Part shown: piece after piece, positions 45,773-53,803 of the stretch
Layout of the letters: each line of letters begins with the position of its first letter
Numbering within the stretch: position 1 is the first letter of the stretch
NCBI GenBank assembly: GCA_016795325.1
Contig: JAEUHY010000015.1
Span: 310,001 to 374,000, forward strand
Reading direction: 5' to 3'
Origin: Planctomycetota bacterium
GTDB taxonomy: Bacteria > Planctomycetota > UBA1135 > GCA-002686595
Length of the DNA stretch: 64,000 bases
Notes under the pieces: model-generated
The model's database searches: none
The model's input: only the letters and a program-made list of their open reading frames with translations
What the model was told of the DNA's origin: nothing
Translations under genes and position numbers: made by a program

Positions 45773-46136
45773 GGTGGAGAGCTCCAGGAGAGTCGTGGAC
45801 GTGGTGAGGCGGGGCCGCGCGGTGCGAAGTCGTGAGTTCGACGTCGAGCCGCGGCGCTGATGTGTCGACAAGGGCAACAAGCGCTCCAGGGCTGCAGCGC
45901 AGCGGCCCGCGGGGCCGTGCGGGGCCCTGCTTGATCCGCGCTTGATCAAATCTGGATCTGGCGTCCGGTTCCTGGACGATGCGCCGTCGCAGGGCTCTCC
46001 CGCGGCTTCGGGCGCGCCTCGGGCTGCGCGCGTTTGCGGCCTTTTCCTCGCTGTTTCCGGCCGTTTGCCGCCTCGCGCCGCGCGTCGCACCGCCGTCGGA
46101 CGGACCGTGGGCACGCGCGTTGCGCTAGGGCACGGC
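45773..46136. other. 364-nt divergent intergenic region
   Basis: Lies between the secreted repeat protein (minus) and the first glycosyltransferase (plus). It holds two direct copies of GCTTGATC (45929-45936 and 45940-45947), 11 bp apart; the second extends into the palindrome TTGATCAA (45942-45949). Immediately before them is a 10-bp near-repeat GGGGCC(G/C)TGC (45911-45930). The spacing of one helical turn would suit an operator or activator site. No convincing -35/-10 pair, RNA gene or small ORF was found. Confidence 0.45.
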
Positions 46137-47387
46137 ATGAGCGAACTCCTGCCCACAGCGACGAGCGCCGACGACCTCGGAGCGCGTCGGGAACTGCCTG
46201 CCGCGTCGGGCGGCGGACCGCGCATCCTGCTCTACAGCTACGACTCGTACGGCCTGGGCCATCTGCGGCGCACGCTCACGATCGCCGCTGCGCTCGCCGA
46301 GGCGCGCCCGGACGTGAGCGTGCTGATCGTGAGCGGCAACCCGTGCGCCACGCAGTTCGCGCTGCCCAAGGGCGTCGAGATCGTGAAGCTGCCCGCCGTC
46401 ACCAAGGACGACGACGGCGCGTACGCGTCGCGCAACTTGCGCGGCGGGCTCGAGCTGATCGCGCGGCTGCGCCGCAACTTGCTGCTGGAGGCCTTCGAGA
46501 GTTTCCAGCCCGACGTGCTCATCGCCGACCACCAGCCGATCGGCTGGAACGGGGAACTCCTGCCCGTGCTCCACCGCGCGAAGCGCAATGGCGCGCGCTG
46601 CATCCTCGGGCTGCGCGACATCATCGACGAACCGGCCGTGGTCGCTCGCGAGTGGAGCCACCCCGACATCCGCGAGGCGCTCAGCGGCCTGTACGAGCGG
46701 GTGTGCGTCTACGGCGACGCACGGATCTTCGACCAGCGCCGGGAGTATCCGATCCCGCCCGAGCTCGCGCCGCGTGTCGAGTACGTCGGCTACGTCGTGC
46801 GTGGCGGGACCGTGCGCGCTGCGGCGAGCGGCGCCATCTCGCGGCCGCAGGTGCTCATGACCGCCGGCGGCGGTGAAGACGGCGAGTCACGCGTGCGTTG
46901 TTTCCTCGACGCGATTCGCGTCGCCCCGCCGAGTTGGGAGTCCACCGTGGTGCTCGGGCCGCTCATGCACCCGGCCCACGCGCGGGCGCTCAAGCGTGCG
47001 GCGCGCGCGCTGCGCAACGTGCGTGTGCACTCCTTCCGCGCCGACCTCACCAAGCTGCTGGTCGAGTCCGACGTCGTCGTTTCGATGGCCGGTTACAACA
47101 GCGTGGCCGAGATCCTGCAGGCGCGCGTCAACTCCGTGCTTTTGCCGCGCGTGTTCCCGCGCCGCGAGCAGTTGATCCGCGCCGAGCGCCTCGATGCAGC
47201 CGGCCTCGTTGCGCACCTGCCCGCACTCGACCCGCGCGCGTTGCGGGCGGCCATCGACGGCTCGTTCCAACGCGTGCGTCCCTGGCGCAGTGCGCCGGCG
47301 CTCGACGGACACGAACGCATGTGCGAGGTGGTCGGGCAACTGCTCGCGCCCGCGGCTGCGGCGGGTGTTGCGCGGAGCCGAGGCTAG
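46137..47387 (+). CDS. Glycosyltransferase of the MurG-like GT-B fold (COG4671-type)
   Basis: 416 aa. N-terminal Rossmann-like half begins ILLYSYDSYGLGHLRRTL, the glycine/His loop of predicted glycosyltransferases in this group. The acceptor-side half includes LIADHQPIGWNGEL. The donor-binding half has VLMTAGGGEDG and the nucleotide-sugar signature SMAGYNSVAEIL (about residues 318-330), close to the MurG pattern. No signal peptide or membrane helix, so it acts in the cytosol. First gene of a tightly packed polysaccharide-type operon; 2 nt separate it from the next glycosyltransferase. Confidence 0.85.
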   Translation: MSELLPTATSADDLGARRELPAASGGGPRILLYSYDSYGLGHLRRTLTIAAALAEARPDVSVLIVSGNPCATQFALPKGVEIVKLPAVTKDDDGAYASRNLRGGLELIARLRRNLLLEAFESFQPDVLIADHQPIGWNGELLPVLHRAKRNGARCILGLRDIIDEPAVVAREWSHPDIREALSGLYERVCVYGDARIFDQRREYPIPPELAPRVEYVGYVVRGGTVRAAASGAISRPQVLMTAGGGEDGESRVRCFLDAIRVAPPSWESTVVLGPLMHPAHARALKRAARALRNVRVHSFRADLTKLLVESDVVVSMAGYNSVAEILQARVNSVLLPRVFPRREQLIRAERLDAAGLVAHLPALDPRALRAAIDGSFQRVRPWRSAPALDGHERMCEVVGQLLAPAAAAGVARSRG

Positions 47388-47389
47388 TC

Positions 47390-48634
47390 ATGCGCATCGC
47401 CTACCTGCTCAAGAAGTTCCCGCGGCTGTCGGAGACCTTCGTGCTGACCGAGATGCTCGGCCAGGAAGCGCTCGGCGCGCGGCTGCACGTCTTCTCGCGC
47501 CGCACGCCGGACGACGAGCCGCGCCACGCCGAGCTCGCGCGGCTGCGGGCGCCGGTGGAGGTGTTGCCGGGCGGCGGACGCATCGACGCCTGGGCCGAGC
47601 TGTTCGCATCGGGCGCGAACCCCGGCGAGTTGCTCGAGTGCGCGCGCCGCGCGCACGAACGCTACGCGCAGCTGGGGCTGGAGAAGTTCGGCGCGTTGCT
47701 CGGCGAAGCGCTGTGGTTGTTGCGCCGCACGCGCGAACTCGAGATCGAGCACGTGCACGCGCATTTCGCGACGGACTCGGCGCTGGTCGCCATGCTGCTG
47801 CGCGAGTTGGGCGGGCCGCCGTTCAGCCTGACGGCGCACGCGAAGGACATCTACCGCACGAGCGTCGACTTCGGCCGGCTCTCGGAGCTGATCGGCGCGA
47901 GCGCCTTCACCGTCACGGTGTGCGACGCCAACGTCGACTTCCTCCGCGCGCGGCTCGCGCCTCGCGCTGCGCAGCGCGTCCGGCGGCTCTACAACGGAAT
48001 CGACATCGAGTCGTTCGCGGCCCCGCGCACAGAGCCGCGCCAAGCGCGCCATGTGCTCTCGGTCGGGCGCTTGGTCGAGAAGAAGGGCTTCGGAATCCTG
48101 CTCGATGCCTTGGAACTGCTCGTGCAGCGCGGCGTGGAGTTCCAGGCCACGCTCGTGGGCGACGGCGAGGACCGAGCGCGCCTCGAAGCGCGCGTGCGCG
48201 GCGGCGCGCTGGCGCCGCGTGTGCAGCTCACCGGGGCCCAGACCCAGGCGCAGGTGCGCGAGCACTTCGCGCGGGCGAGTTTGTTCGCGCTGCCCTGTCG
48301 CATCGGCGACGACGGCAACCGCGACGCGCTGCCTACCGTGCTCCTGGAAGCTCAGGCCGCCGGTGTAGCTTGCGTCTCAACGCCGGTCGGCGGAGTGGCG
48401 GAGATCCTCGACGCGGGCCGCGCCGGCGCGCTGGCGCCCGTCGACGACCCGCGAGCTCTCGCGGCGAAGCTCGAGCACTTGCTCGACGACGCGGGCGAGT
48501 GCGAGCGGCTCGCGGCCGAAGCGTCGCGCGTGGTGCGCGAGCGCTTCGACGTCCGCCGCCAATCGCGGGTTCTCAACTCCTGGTTCGAGGCGAGCGTCGC
48601 CGCGGAGCGTGAACGGTGCGCGTCGCGTTCGTGA
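47390..48634 (+). CDS. Family 4-type glycosyltransferase
   Basis: 414 aa. Starts MRIAYLLKKFPRLSETFV, the typical N-terminus of GT4 colanic-acid/WcaL-like enzymes, and carries HVHAHFATDSA, the motif VGRLVEKKGF (about residue 220) and the donor-site region LPTVLLEAQAAGVACVSTPVGG with the retaining-enzyme EX7E-like pattern. Predicted to add a sugar to a growing glycan in the cytosol. Its 3' end overlaps the next gene by 19 nt. Confidence 0.88.
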   Translation: MRIAYLLKKFPRLSETFVLTEMLGQEALGARLHVFSRRTPDDEPRHAELARLRAPVEVLPGGGRIDAWAELFASGANPGELLECARRAHERYAQLGLEKFGALLGEALWLLRRTRELEIEHVHAHFATDSALVAMLLRELGGPPFSLTAHAKDIYRTSVDFGRLSELIGASAFTVTVCDANVDFLRARLAPRAAQRVRRLYNGIDIESFAAPRTEPRQARHVLSVGRLVEKKGFGILLDALELLVQRGVEFQATLVGDGEDRARLEARVRGGALAPRVQLTGAQTQAQVREHFARASLFALPCRIGDDGNRDALPTVLLEAQAAGVACVSTPVGGVAEILDAGRAGALAPVDDPRALAAKLEHLLDDAGECERLAAEASRVVRERFDVRRQSRVLNSWFEASVAAERERCASRS

Positions 48635-49674
48635 ACCAGGATGCCGGCGTCGGGCCCGGCCGTCGCAAGGGCGCCTCCGCGCACGTCGCTGCGCTCCAGT
48701 CCGCGCTCGCGCGCGTCGGGGCCGAGGTCGTCGCGTTCGAACTCAAGCAAGACGCCGAACTCGAGCCCGCTCTCACAGCGGCCCATGCGCGCAGGCCGTT
48801 CGAGTGCGTCTACGAACGTTACGCGCTCGGCGCCTGCGCCGCTTCGCGCTTCGCGCGCCGCAGCGACCTGCCGCACGTTCTCGAAGTGAACGCGCCGCTG
48901 CTCGAAGAAGCTTGCGAGCAACGCGGCTACCGAGCGAGCGACGAAGACTTCGAACGCGAACGCGAGGTGTTCGGCGCGGCGACGTGGTTGCTGCCGGTGT
49001 CGCGCGCCGTCAGCGAGTACGTGGTCGAGCGGGGGGGCGACGCCACGCGGGTCCGTGTGACTCCCAACGCGGTCGACACGCGCTGGTTCCGGCCCGACGC
49101 ACCGCGGCCGGCCGACTTGCGCTTGCCCGCGGGCGCTCTCGTCGTCGGATTCCACGGCCGTTTGCGGCCTTGGCACAACCTCGAGCTGCTCGTGAAGGCG
49201 CTCGAGCGCGTGGTCGCGCGCGGGCGCGAGGTTCACCTGCTCGCCGTCGGCGAGGGCGACTTCGCCAGCGTTCTCGCCCCGCTCGGCGCGCAGCGTTGGA
49301 CGCAGCGCGCGTGGATGGGCGCGGAGCAACTCGCGCAGCACGTCGCCTGTTTCGACGTGCTAGCGCTGACCTACGCCGCCGAGCGCAAGTGCTACTTCTC
49401 GCCGCTCAAGCTGTTCGAGGCCATGGCCTGCGGCGCTGCGCCGATCGTGCCGGCGCTGGGCGAACTGCCGGAACTGGTGGAGCACGGCGCGTGCGGCGCG
49501 GTGGTGCCGGCCGGGGATGCGCAGGCGCTGAGCGAGCAACTGTTGCGTTGGTGCGACGACCGCGGCGCGATGCGGCGCATCGGCGTCGCTGCGGCGTGCA
49601 AAGCGGCGCAGCGCAGCTGGGACGAGGTCGCGCGCGAAGTGCTCGCGTGTGCGCAGGCGGCGCGGACACCGTGA
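48616..49674 (+). CDS. Family 4-type glycosyltransferase (second)
   Basis: 352 aa from the GTG at 48616. The N-terminal half is less conserved; the C-terminal donor-binding half has VVGFHGRLRPWHNLELLVKA (in part), and the KLFEAMACGAAPIVPALGELPELV region with the EX7E-type glutamates (about 272-292). It probably uses a different donor or acceptor from the preceding enzyme. The gene overlaps its neighbour by 19 nt upstream and the ABC transporter gene by GTGA downstream, showing strong co-expression. Confidence 0.85.
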   Translation: MRVAFVNQDAGVGPGRRKGASAHVAALQSALARVGAEVVAFELKQDAELEPALTAAHARRPFECVYERYALGACAASRFARRSDLPHVLEVNAPLLEEACEQRGYRASDEDFEREREVFGAATWLLPVSRAVSEYVVERGGDATRVRVTPNAVDTRWFRPDAPRPADLRLPAGALVVGFHGRLRPWHNLELLVKALERVVARGREVHLLAVGEGDFASVLAPLGAQRWTQRAWMGAEQLAQHVACFDVLALTYAAERKCYFSPLKLFEAMACGAAPIVPALGELPELVEHGACGAVVPAGDAQALSEQLLRWCDDRGAMRRIGVAAACKAAQRSWDEVAREVLACAQAARTP

Positions 49675-51491
49675 AGCTCGCTGAGAACTTGCGCGCGCGG
49701 GCGGCGCTGGCGCGCCGTTTCCGACCCGAATTCGCAGGGCAACGCGCGACCTTGGCCGCGGTGTTCGCCGCGTCGCTCGGCGTCGCGTTGTGCCAGGTCG
49801 CGGCGCCGTGGCCGATCCAGCGCATCTTCGACGACGTGCTCGCACCGCGCGACGCCGCCGCGCCGGCGCCGTGGGGCGCGGTGTGGCTGTGGGCCGGCGT
49901 CCTGGTCGGCATCACCGTCGCGCAGGCGGCGCTCGAGTACGTCGCCGCGCTCGGCGTCGCGAAGGTGGGCCAGCACGTCGCGCGCTCGTTGCGTCTGCGG
50001 CTCTACCGCCACCTCACGCAACTCTCGGGGCGCTTCTTCGCGCAGCACAAGCCCGGTGATCTGTTGGTGCGGCTCCTGGGCGACGTGTCCATGGCGCGCA
50101 GCGCGCTCGTGGACGCCACGCTCGAACTGCTCACCCGCTCGATCTGGGTCAGCGGCGTCGTGCTGGTGATGCTGTGGCTCGACTGGACGCTCACGCTCGC
50201 GCTGGCCGCTGTTCTTCCCGCCGTGGCGTGGGTGACGCGCCGCGGCGCGCGCAAGATCGAGACGCAGGCGCGCAAGCAGCGGCGCAAGGAGGGCGCGCTC
50301 GCGGACTTCCTGCAGGAGTCGCTCGCGGCGCACGAACTGGTCCAGAGCCTCGGCGCGGCGCCGGCCTTCACGCGCAGGCTCGCGCGGGAGAGCCGCACGG
50401 CCGAACGCGCCGGACAGAAGTCGGCACGGCTCGCGGCGCGCATGAGCGGCTCGGTGCACGCGCTGCTCGGCCTGGGCGTCGCGTTGACGATCGTGTTCGG
50501 CGCGTGGCGCGTGTTGCGCAGCGAGCTGACGCCCGGTGAGTTGCTCGTGTTCGTGAGCTACGTGCGTGGGATCCTCAAGCCTGTGCGTTCGGCCTCGCGC
50601 AGCGGAGAGCGCATCGCCAAGGGAGTCGCTTGCGCGCGCCGCATCGCAGAGGTGCTCGACACACCCGTCGAGATCAGCGACGCACCGGATGCGCGCGACG
50701 CGGCGGTGGCGCCCCAGGCCCTCGAGTTCCGCGGCGTCCATTTCCGCCACGCAGCCGAGCGCGAGGCGCTGGCGGGCCTCGACGCGCGCTTCGAGCGCGG
50801 CCAGTTGAGCGGCGTGTTCGGCGCGAGCGGCGCGGGGAAGTCCACTCTCGCGGCGCTCGCCGTGCGGTTGCACGATCCCGAGCGCGGCGCCGTGTGCATG
50901 GGCGGCGACGACCTGCGCACGCTGCGCGTCGAGAGCGTGCGCGAGCGCGTGGGGCTGTGCCTGCAGGACGCCGTGCTGCTCGGCGAGTCGGTGCGTGCAA
51001 ACCTGTCGCTCGGACGTGCGGACACCAGCGACGCACAGGTGTGGAGCGCGCTCGAGAGCGTCGGCGCCGCGGAGTTCGTGCGCGCGTTGCCGCAGGGCCT
51101 GGACACTTCGCTGGGCGCACAGGGCGTCGGGCTCAGCGGCGGACAGGCGCGGCGCCTCGCGTTGGCGCGCACGCTGCTGCGTGAGCCGCCGATCCTCATC
51201 GTCGACGAACCCTTCGCCGGGCTGGACGCCGCCAGCGCGCAGCGCGTGCTCGGCACGCTGCGCTCGGTCGCGCGCCGCGGGGCCGCGGTGATCGTGATCG
51301 CGCACGAACGCGAGTTGCTCGAGCACTACGACCAGGTGGTGTTCCTCGACGCCGGACGCGCGCTCGACGCGGGGCCGCACGGGGAACTGCTGGCGCGTTG
51401 CGCGCCGTACCGCCGCGCGCTGCGCGGCGTCGAAAGCGCCGCCGATTCGCAGCGAGCGCCGGCTGCCGACGCACTGGAGTGCACGCCGTGA
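49671..51491 (+). CDS. ABC exporter, fused membrane and ATPase domains
   Basis: 606 aa half-transporter. The N-terminal membrane domain (about 25-310) holds about six helices and the coupling region. The ATPase domain carries Walker A GASGAGKST (384-392), Q-loop LQDAVLL, signature LSGGQ (about 488), Walker B ILIVDEP (about 507-513) and the His of VIAHER. This is the MsbA-like, lipid/glycan flippase-type architecture; it would work as a homodimer in the inner membrane. Its place among glycosyltransferases suggests it exports the glycan or its lipid-linked precursor. Starts with a GTG overlapping the preceding stop. Confidence 0.93.
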   Translation: MKLAENLRARAALARRFRPEFAGQRATLAAVFAASLGVALCQVAAPWPIQRIFDDVLAPRDAAAPAPWGAVWLWAGVLVGITVAQAALEYVAALGVAKVGQHVARSLRLRLYRHLTQLSGRFFAQHKPGDLLVRLLGDVSMARSALVDATLELLTRSIWVSGVVLVMLWLDWTLTLALAAVLPAVAWVTRRGARKIETQARKQRRKEGALADFLQESLAAHELVQSLGAAPAFTRRLARESRTAERAGQKSARLAARMSGSVHALLGLGVALTIVFGAWRVLRSELTPGELLVFVSYVRGILKPVRSASRSGERIAKGVACARRIAEVLDTPVEISDAPDARDAAVAPQALEFRGVHFRHAAEREALAGLDARFERGQLSGVFGASGAGKSTLAALAVRLHDPERGAVCMGGDDLRTLRVESVRERVGLCLQDAVLLGESVRANLSLGRADTSDAQVWSALESVGAAEFVRALPQGLDTSLGAQGVGLSGGQARRLALARTLLREPPILIVDEPFAGLDAASAQRVLGTLRSVARRGAAVIVIAHERELLEHYDQVVFLDAGRALDAGPHGELLARCAPYRRALRGVESAADSQRAPAADALECTP

Positions 51492-53803
51492 TCGGACTCG
51501 CCGTACACGCACGCGACGGACTGCTGCCGACTTCGGTCGGCGACCCGGCCGCGCCTTCCGTCGAACAAATGCTGGAGGCGATCCAGCGCTGCATGGTCGA
51601 CGACGCGGCGCCGCGCGCCGTCTCCGCGCGCTGGGTGTTCGCTCGCTGGAAGCCCGGCCAGGCCTTGGCCTGCGGCTACGAAGTGCTCTTCTCCGACGGC
51701 GTCACGCGTTGGATCAACGCCAAGTGGCGCGCGGGCTTCAAACCGCTCGCGGCGCGCGATCCGCAGCGCGTCGACGGCTTGCGTGCGCTGCTGTTCGACG
51801 CGCAACTGGGCTTCACGCTCGCGCTCTTCCCGTCCGATCCCGAGCTGCCCGGCCTCGCGCGTGTGCTCGACTTGCGGCGGCTCGCGAGATGGTTCACCGC
51901 CCTGGGTTTGGGCGCGCCGCTCAAGGTGCGGCCCGGTCCGTCGCGTGTGGAGGTGCTGCGCTACAAGCCGGAGCGACGCGCGGTCGCACGGCTCGCGTTG
52001 AAGCTGCGCGAGCACGACGACGCACCGCGTGTCGCGCGCACCTGGTTTGCGCGCGTGCATCCTCCCGAGTGGTCGCGGCGCGCGGCGGAGCTGCGCACGC
52101 TGTTCGACTCGCGCGTTGCGCCCGGGCTGTGCCCGCAGCTGTGCGCCGCCGACGCGCGCACGGGCGTATGGATCGAAGAAGCGCTGGAGGTCGTTGCCTG
52201 CAGCGCAGACGATTTCGCGCACGCTTTCGAGGCCGGTGCAACGCTCGCGCGGCTGCATGCCACGCCACTCGCCGACGTCGAGGCCCCGGCGACCGAGGCG
52301 CACGACTTCAGCGAGTGGCGCGCGAGCGCACCTTGGGTTGCGCAGTCGCTTGGCGCGTCACCGACGCCGGGGCCGCGCGTGTGGCGGCACGGCGACTTCC
52401 ATCCCGATCAACTGGCGAAGGCTTCGGACGGTTCGTGGCGTCTGCTCGACCTCGACGCGCTCACGCTGGGCGATGCGCGCGCCGACCTCGCGAGTTGGAT
52501 CGCCGACGCGTTCGCTGCGGCGCCGCAGCGCGCCTGGCGCGAGCACGCTGGAGCGCTGCTGGAGGGCTACGGCTCGCTGCGCGGCGAGGCGCCGCGTGCC
52601 GACGACCTCGCGCCCTGGGTCGCGTTCGCACTGCAACGCCTCGCGTGCGGAGCACTGCGCCGGCTCGAACTCGGCGCGCTGGAGCGTTCGCGGAACTTGG
52701 CCGAGCTCGCCGCAAGCGTCGTGTCGCAGGCCGCCGCGCCGCTGCAGCAATCCGGCTTGGAGATCGAACGCATCGACCCGCTGCGCGGCGCCCGCGAAGC
52801 GCGGTTGGAGACGCTGATCGCGCCGGCGCGTGCGCCCGGCGTTCCCGCACAACGCTCCTGGCGGAGCGTGAGCGGAGCACACACCCAGTGGCTCACTCCC
52901 GCAGCCGACGCCGAGCTGGCGCTGGCCCGGCGTTTCGCGGATGCGAGCGAGTGCGAGTTGCTGGCCTATCGTCCTGGACGCCGGATCACGTTGCGGCGCC
53001 GCGCGGCCGATGGGTCCACGATCCTCAAGGGTTATCGACGCGGACGGCCAGAGCGCGCCGCCGCTGGCGCGCGGGTGGCGGAACGGCTCTTCGCGGACGC
53101 GGCCCCGTTGCGCGCGCCGCGCTTGCTTGCCGCGTGTGCGGAGCACGACGCACTCGAGTTCGAGGACTTGGGCGGAGCACCGCTCGAGCTCACGCGCTGG
53201 GACGAGGCGCGTGCGCGTTCGATCGGCGCCGCACTGCGCCGCTTCCAGGACGCCCACGAAGCGCCCGCGTTCGAGGTGCACGACCACCTCGCCGAACTTG
53301 GGGTGCTCGATGCGCTGCGCGCCAACGTCGAGCGGCTCGGACGGGTTCCGCGCGACTGGGAACGCGGGAGAGCCGCGCTGGAGAGCGTTGCGCGCGACCT
53401 GGGAGCTTCGGAGTGCGTGCTCGCGCACCGCGATCTTCACGACGGTCAGTTCCTCGAGCTGAAGGACGCGCTCGGCTGGATCGACTTCGACCTCGCATGC
53501 CGCGCCGACGCCGCGCTCGACGCGGCGAACCTGTGCGCGCACTTCGAGTTGCGGCGCATGCAGACGCTGTGGACGCCAAGCTGCGACGACGAGGCCGCGC
53601 TGCGCGGCGCGTTGCTCGCGGGCCTGGGGCGTTCGGAACAGCACGGATTCCGCGAGCGATTCCGCTTCTACTCCGCGGCGGCGCGGCTGCGGCTCGCGCT
53701 CGTCTACGCGCTGCGTCCACGCTGGGTTTGCCTTTCCGCGCCGCTCGTCGCCGCGGCCGCGCGCGAGCTCGAGCCGCTGCTCAGCACGGGAGCGCCGCGA
53801 TGA
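51488..53803 (+). CDS. Protein with two tandem aminoglycoside-phosphotransferase-like kinase domains
   Basis: 771 aa, starting at a GTG that overlaps the ABC gene stop. The first kinase-like domain (about residues 40-400) has the catalytic motif HGDFHPDQ (His301, Asp303) and a metal-binding LLDLDALT further on. The second (about 460-760) has HRDLHDGQ (His647, Asp649) and WIDFDLACRADA. Both sets of catalytic residues look intact. APH-fold enzymes phosphorylate small hydroxyl compounds such as sugars, choline or antibiotics. In this operon a sugar or lipid-head-group kinase is the likeliest role, but the substrate is unknown. The two domains are only distantly similar, so an old duplication or fusion is likely. 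Confidence 0.85.
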   Translation: MIGLAVHARDGLLPTSVGDPAAPSVEQMLEAIQRCMVDDAAPRAVSARWVFARWKPGQALACGYEVLFSDGVTRWINAKWRAGFKPLAARDPQRVDGLRALLFDAQLGFTLALFPSDPELPGLARVLDLRRLARWFTALGLGAPLKVRPGPSRVEVLRYKPERRAVARLALKLREHDDAPRVARTWFARVHPPEWSRRAAELRTLFDSRVAPGLCPQLCAADARTGVWIEEALEVVACSADDFAHAFEAGATLARLHATPLADVEAPATEAHDFSEWRASAPWVAQSLGASPTPGPRVWRHGDFHPDQLAKASDGSWRLLDLDALTLGDARADLASWIADAFAAAPQRAWREHAGALLEGYGSLRGEAPRADDLAPWVAFALQRLACGALRRLELGALERSRNLAELAASVVSQAAAPLQQSGLEIERIDPLRGAREARLETLIAPARAPGVPAQRSWRSVSGAHTQWLTPAADAELALARRFADASECELLAYRPGRRITLRRRAADGSTILKGYRRGRPERAAAGARVAERLFADAAPLRAPRLLAACAEHDALEFEDLGGAPLELTRWDEARARSIGAALRRFQDAHEAPAFEVHDHLAELGVLDALRANVERLGRVPRDWERGRAALESVARDLGASECVLAHRDLHDGQFLELKDALGWIDFDLACRADAALDAANLCAHFELRRMQTLWTPSCDDEAALRGALLAGLGRSEQHGFRERFRFYSAAARLRLALVYALRPRWVCLSAPLVAAAARELEPLLSTGAPR

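Noticed and set aside
45929..45990. Possible tRNA or riboswitch in the divergent region
   Set aside because: A GGTTCC stretch and short inverted repeats are present, but no cloverleaf can be drawn and no known riboswitch core is seen.
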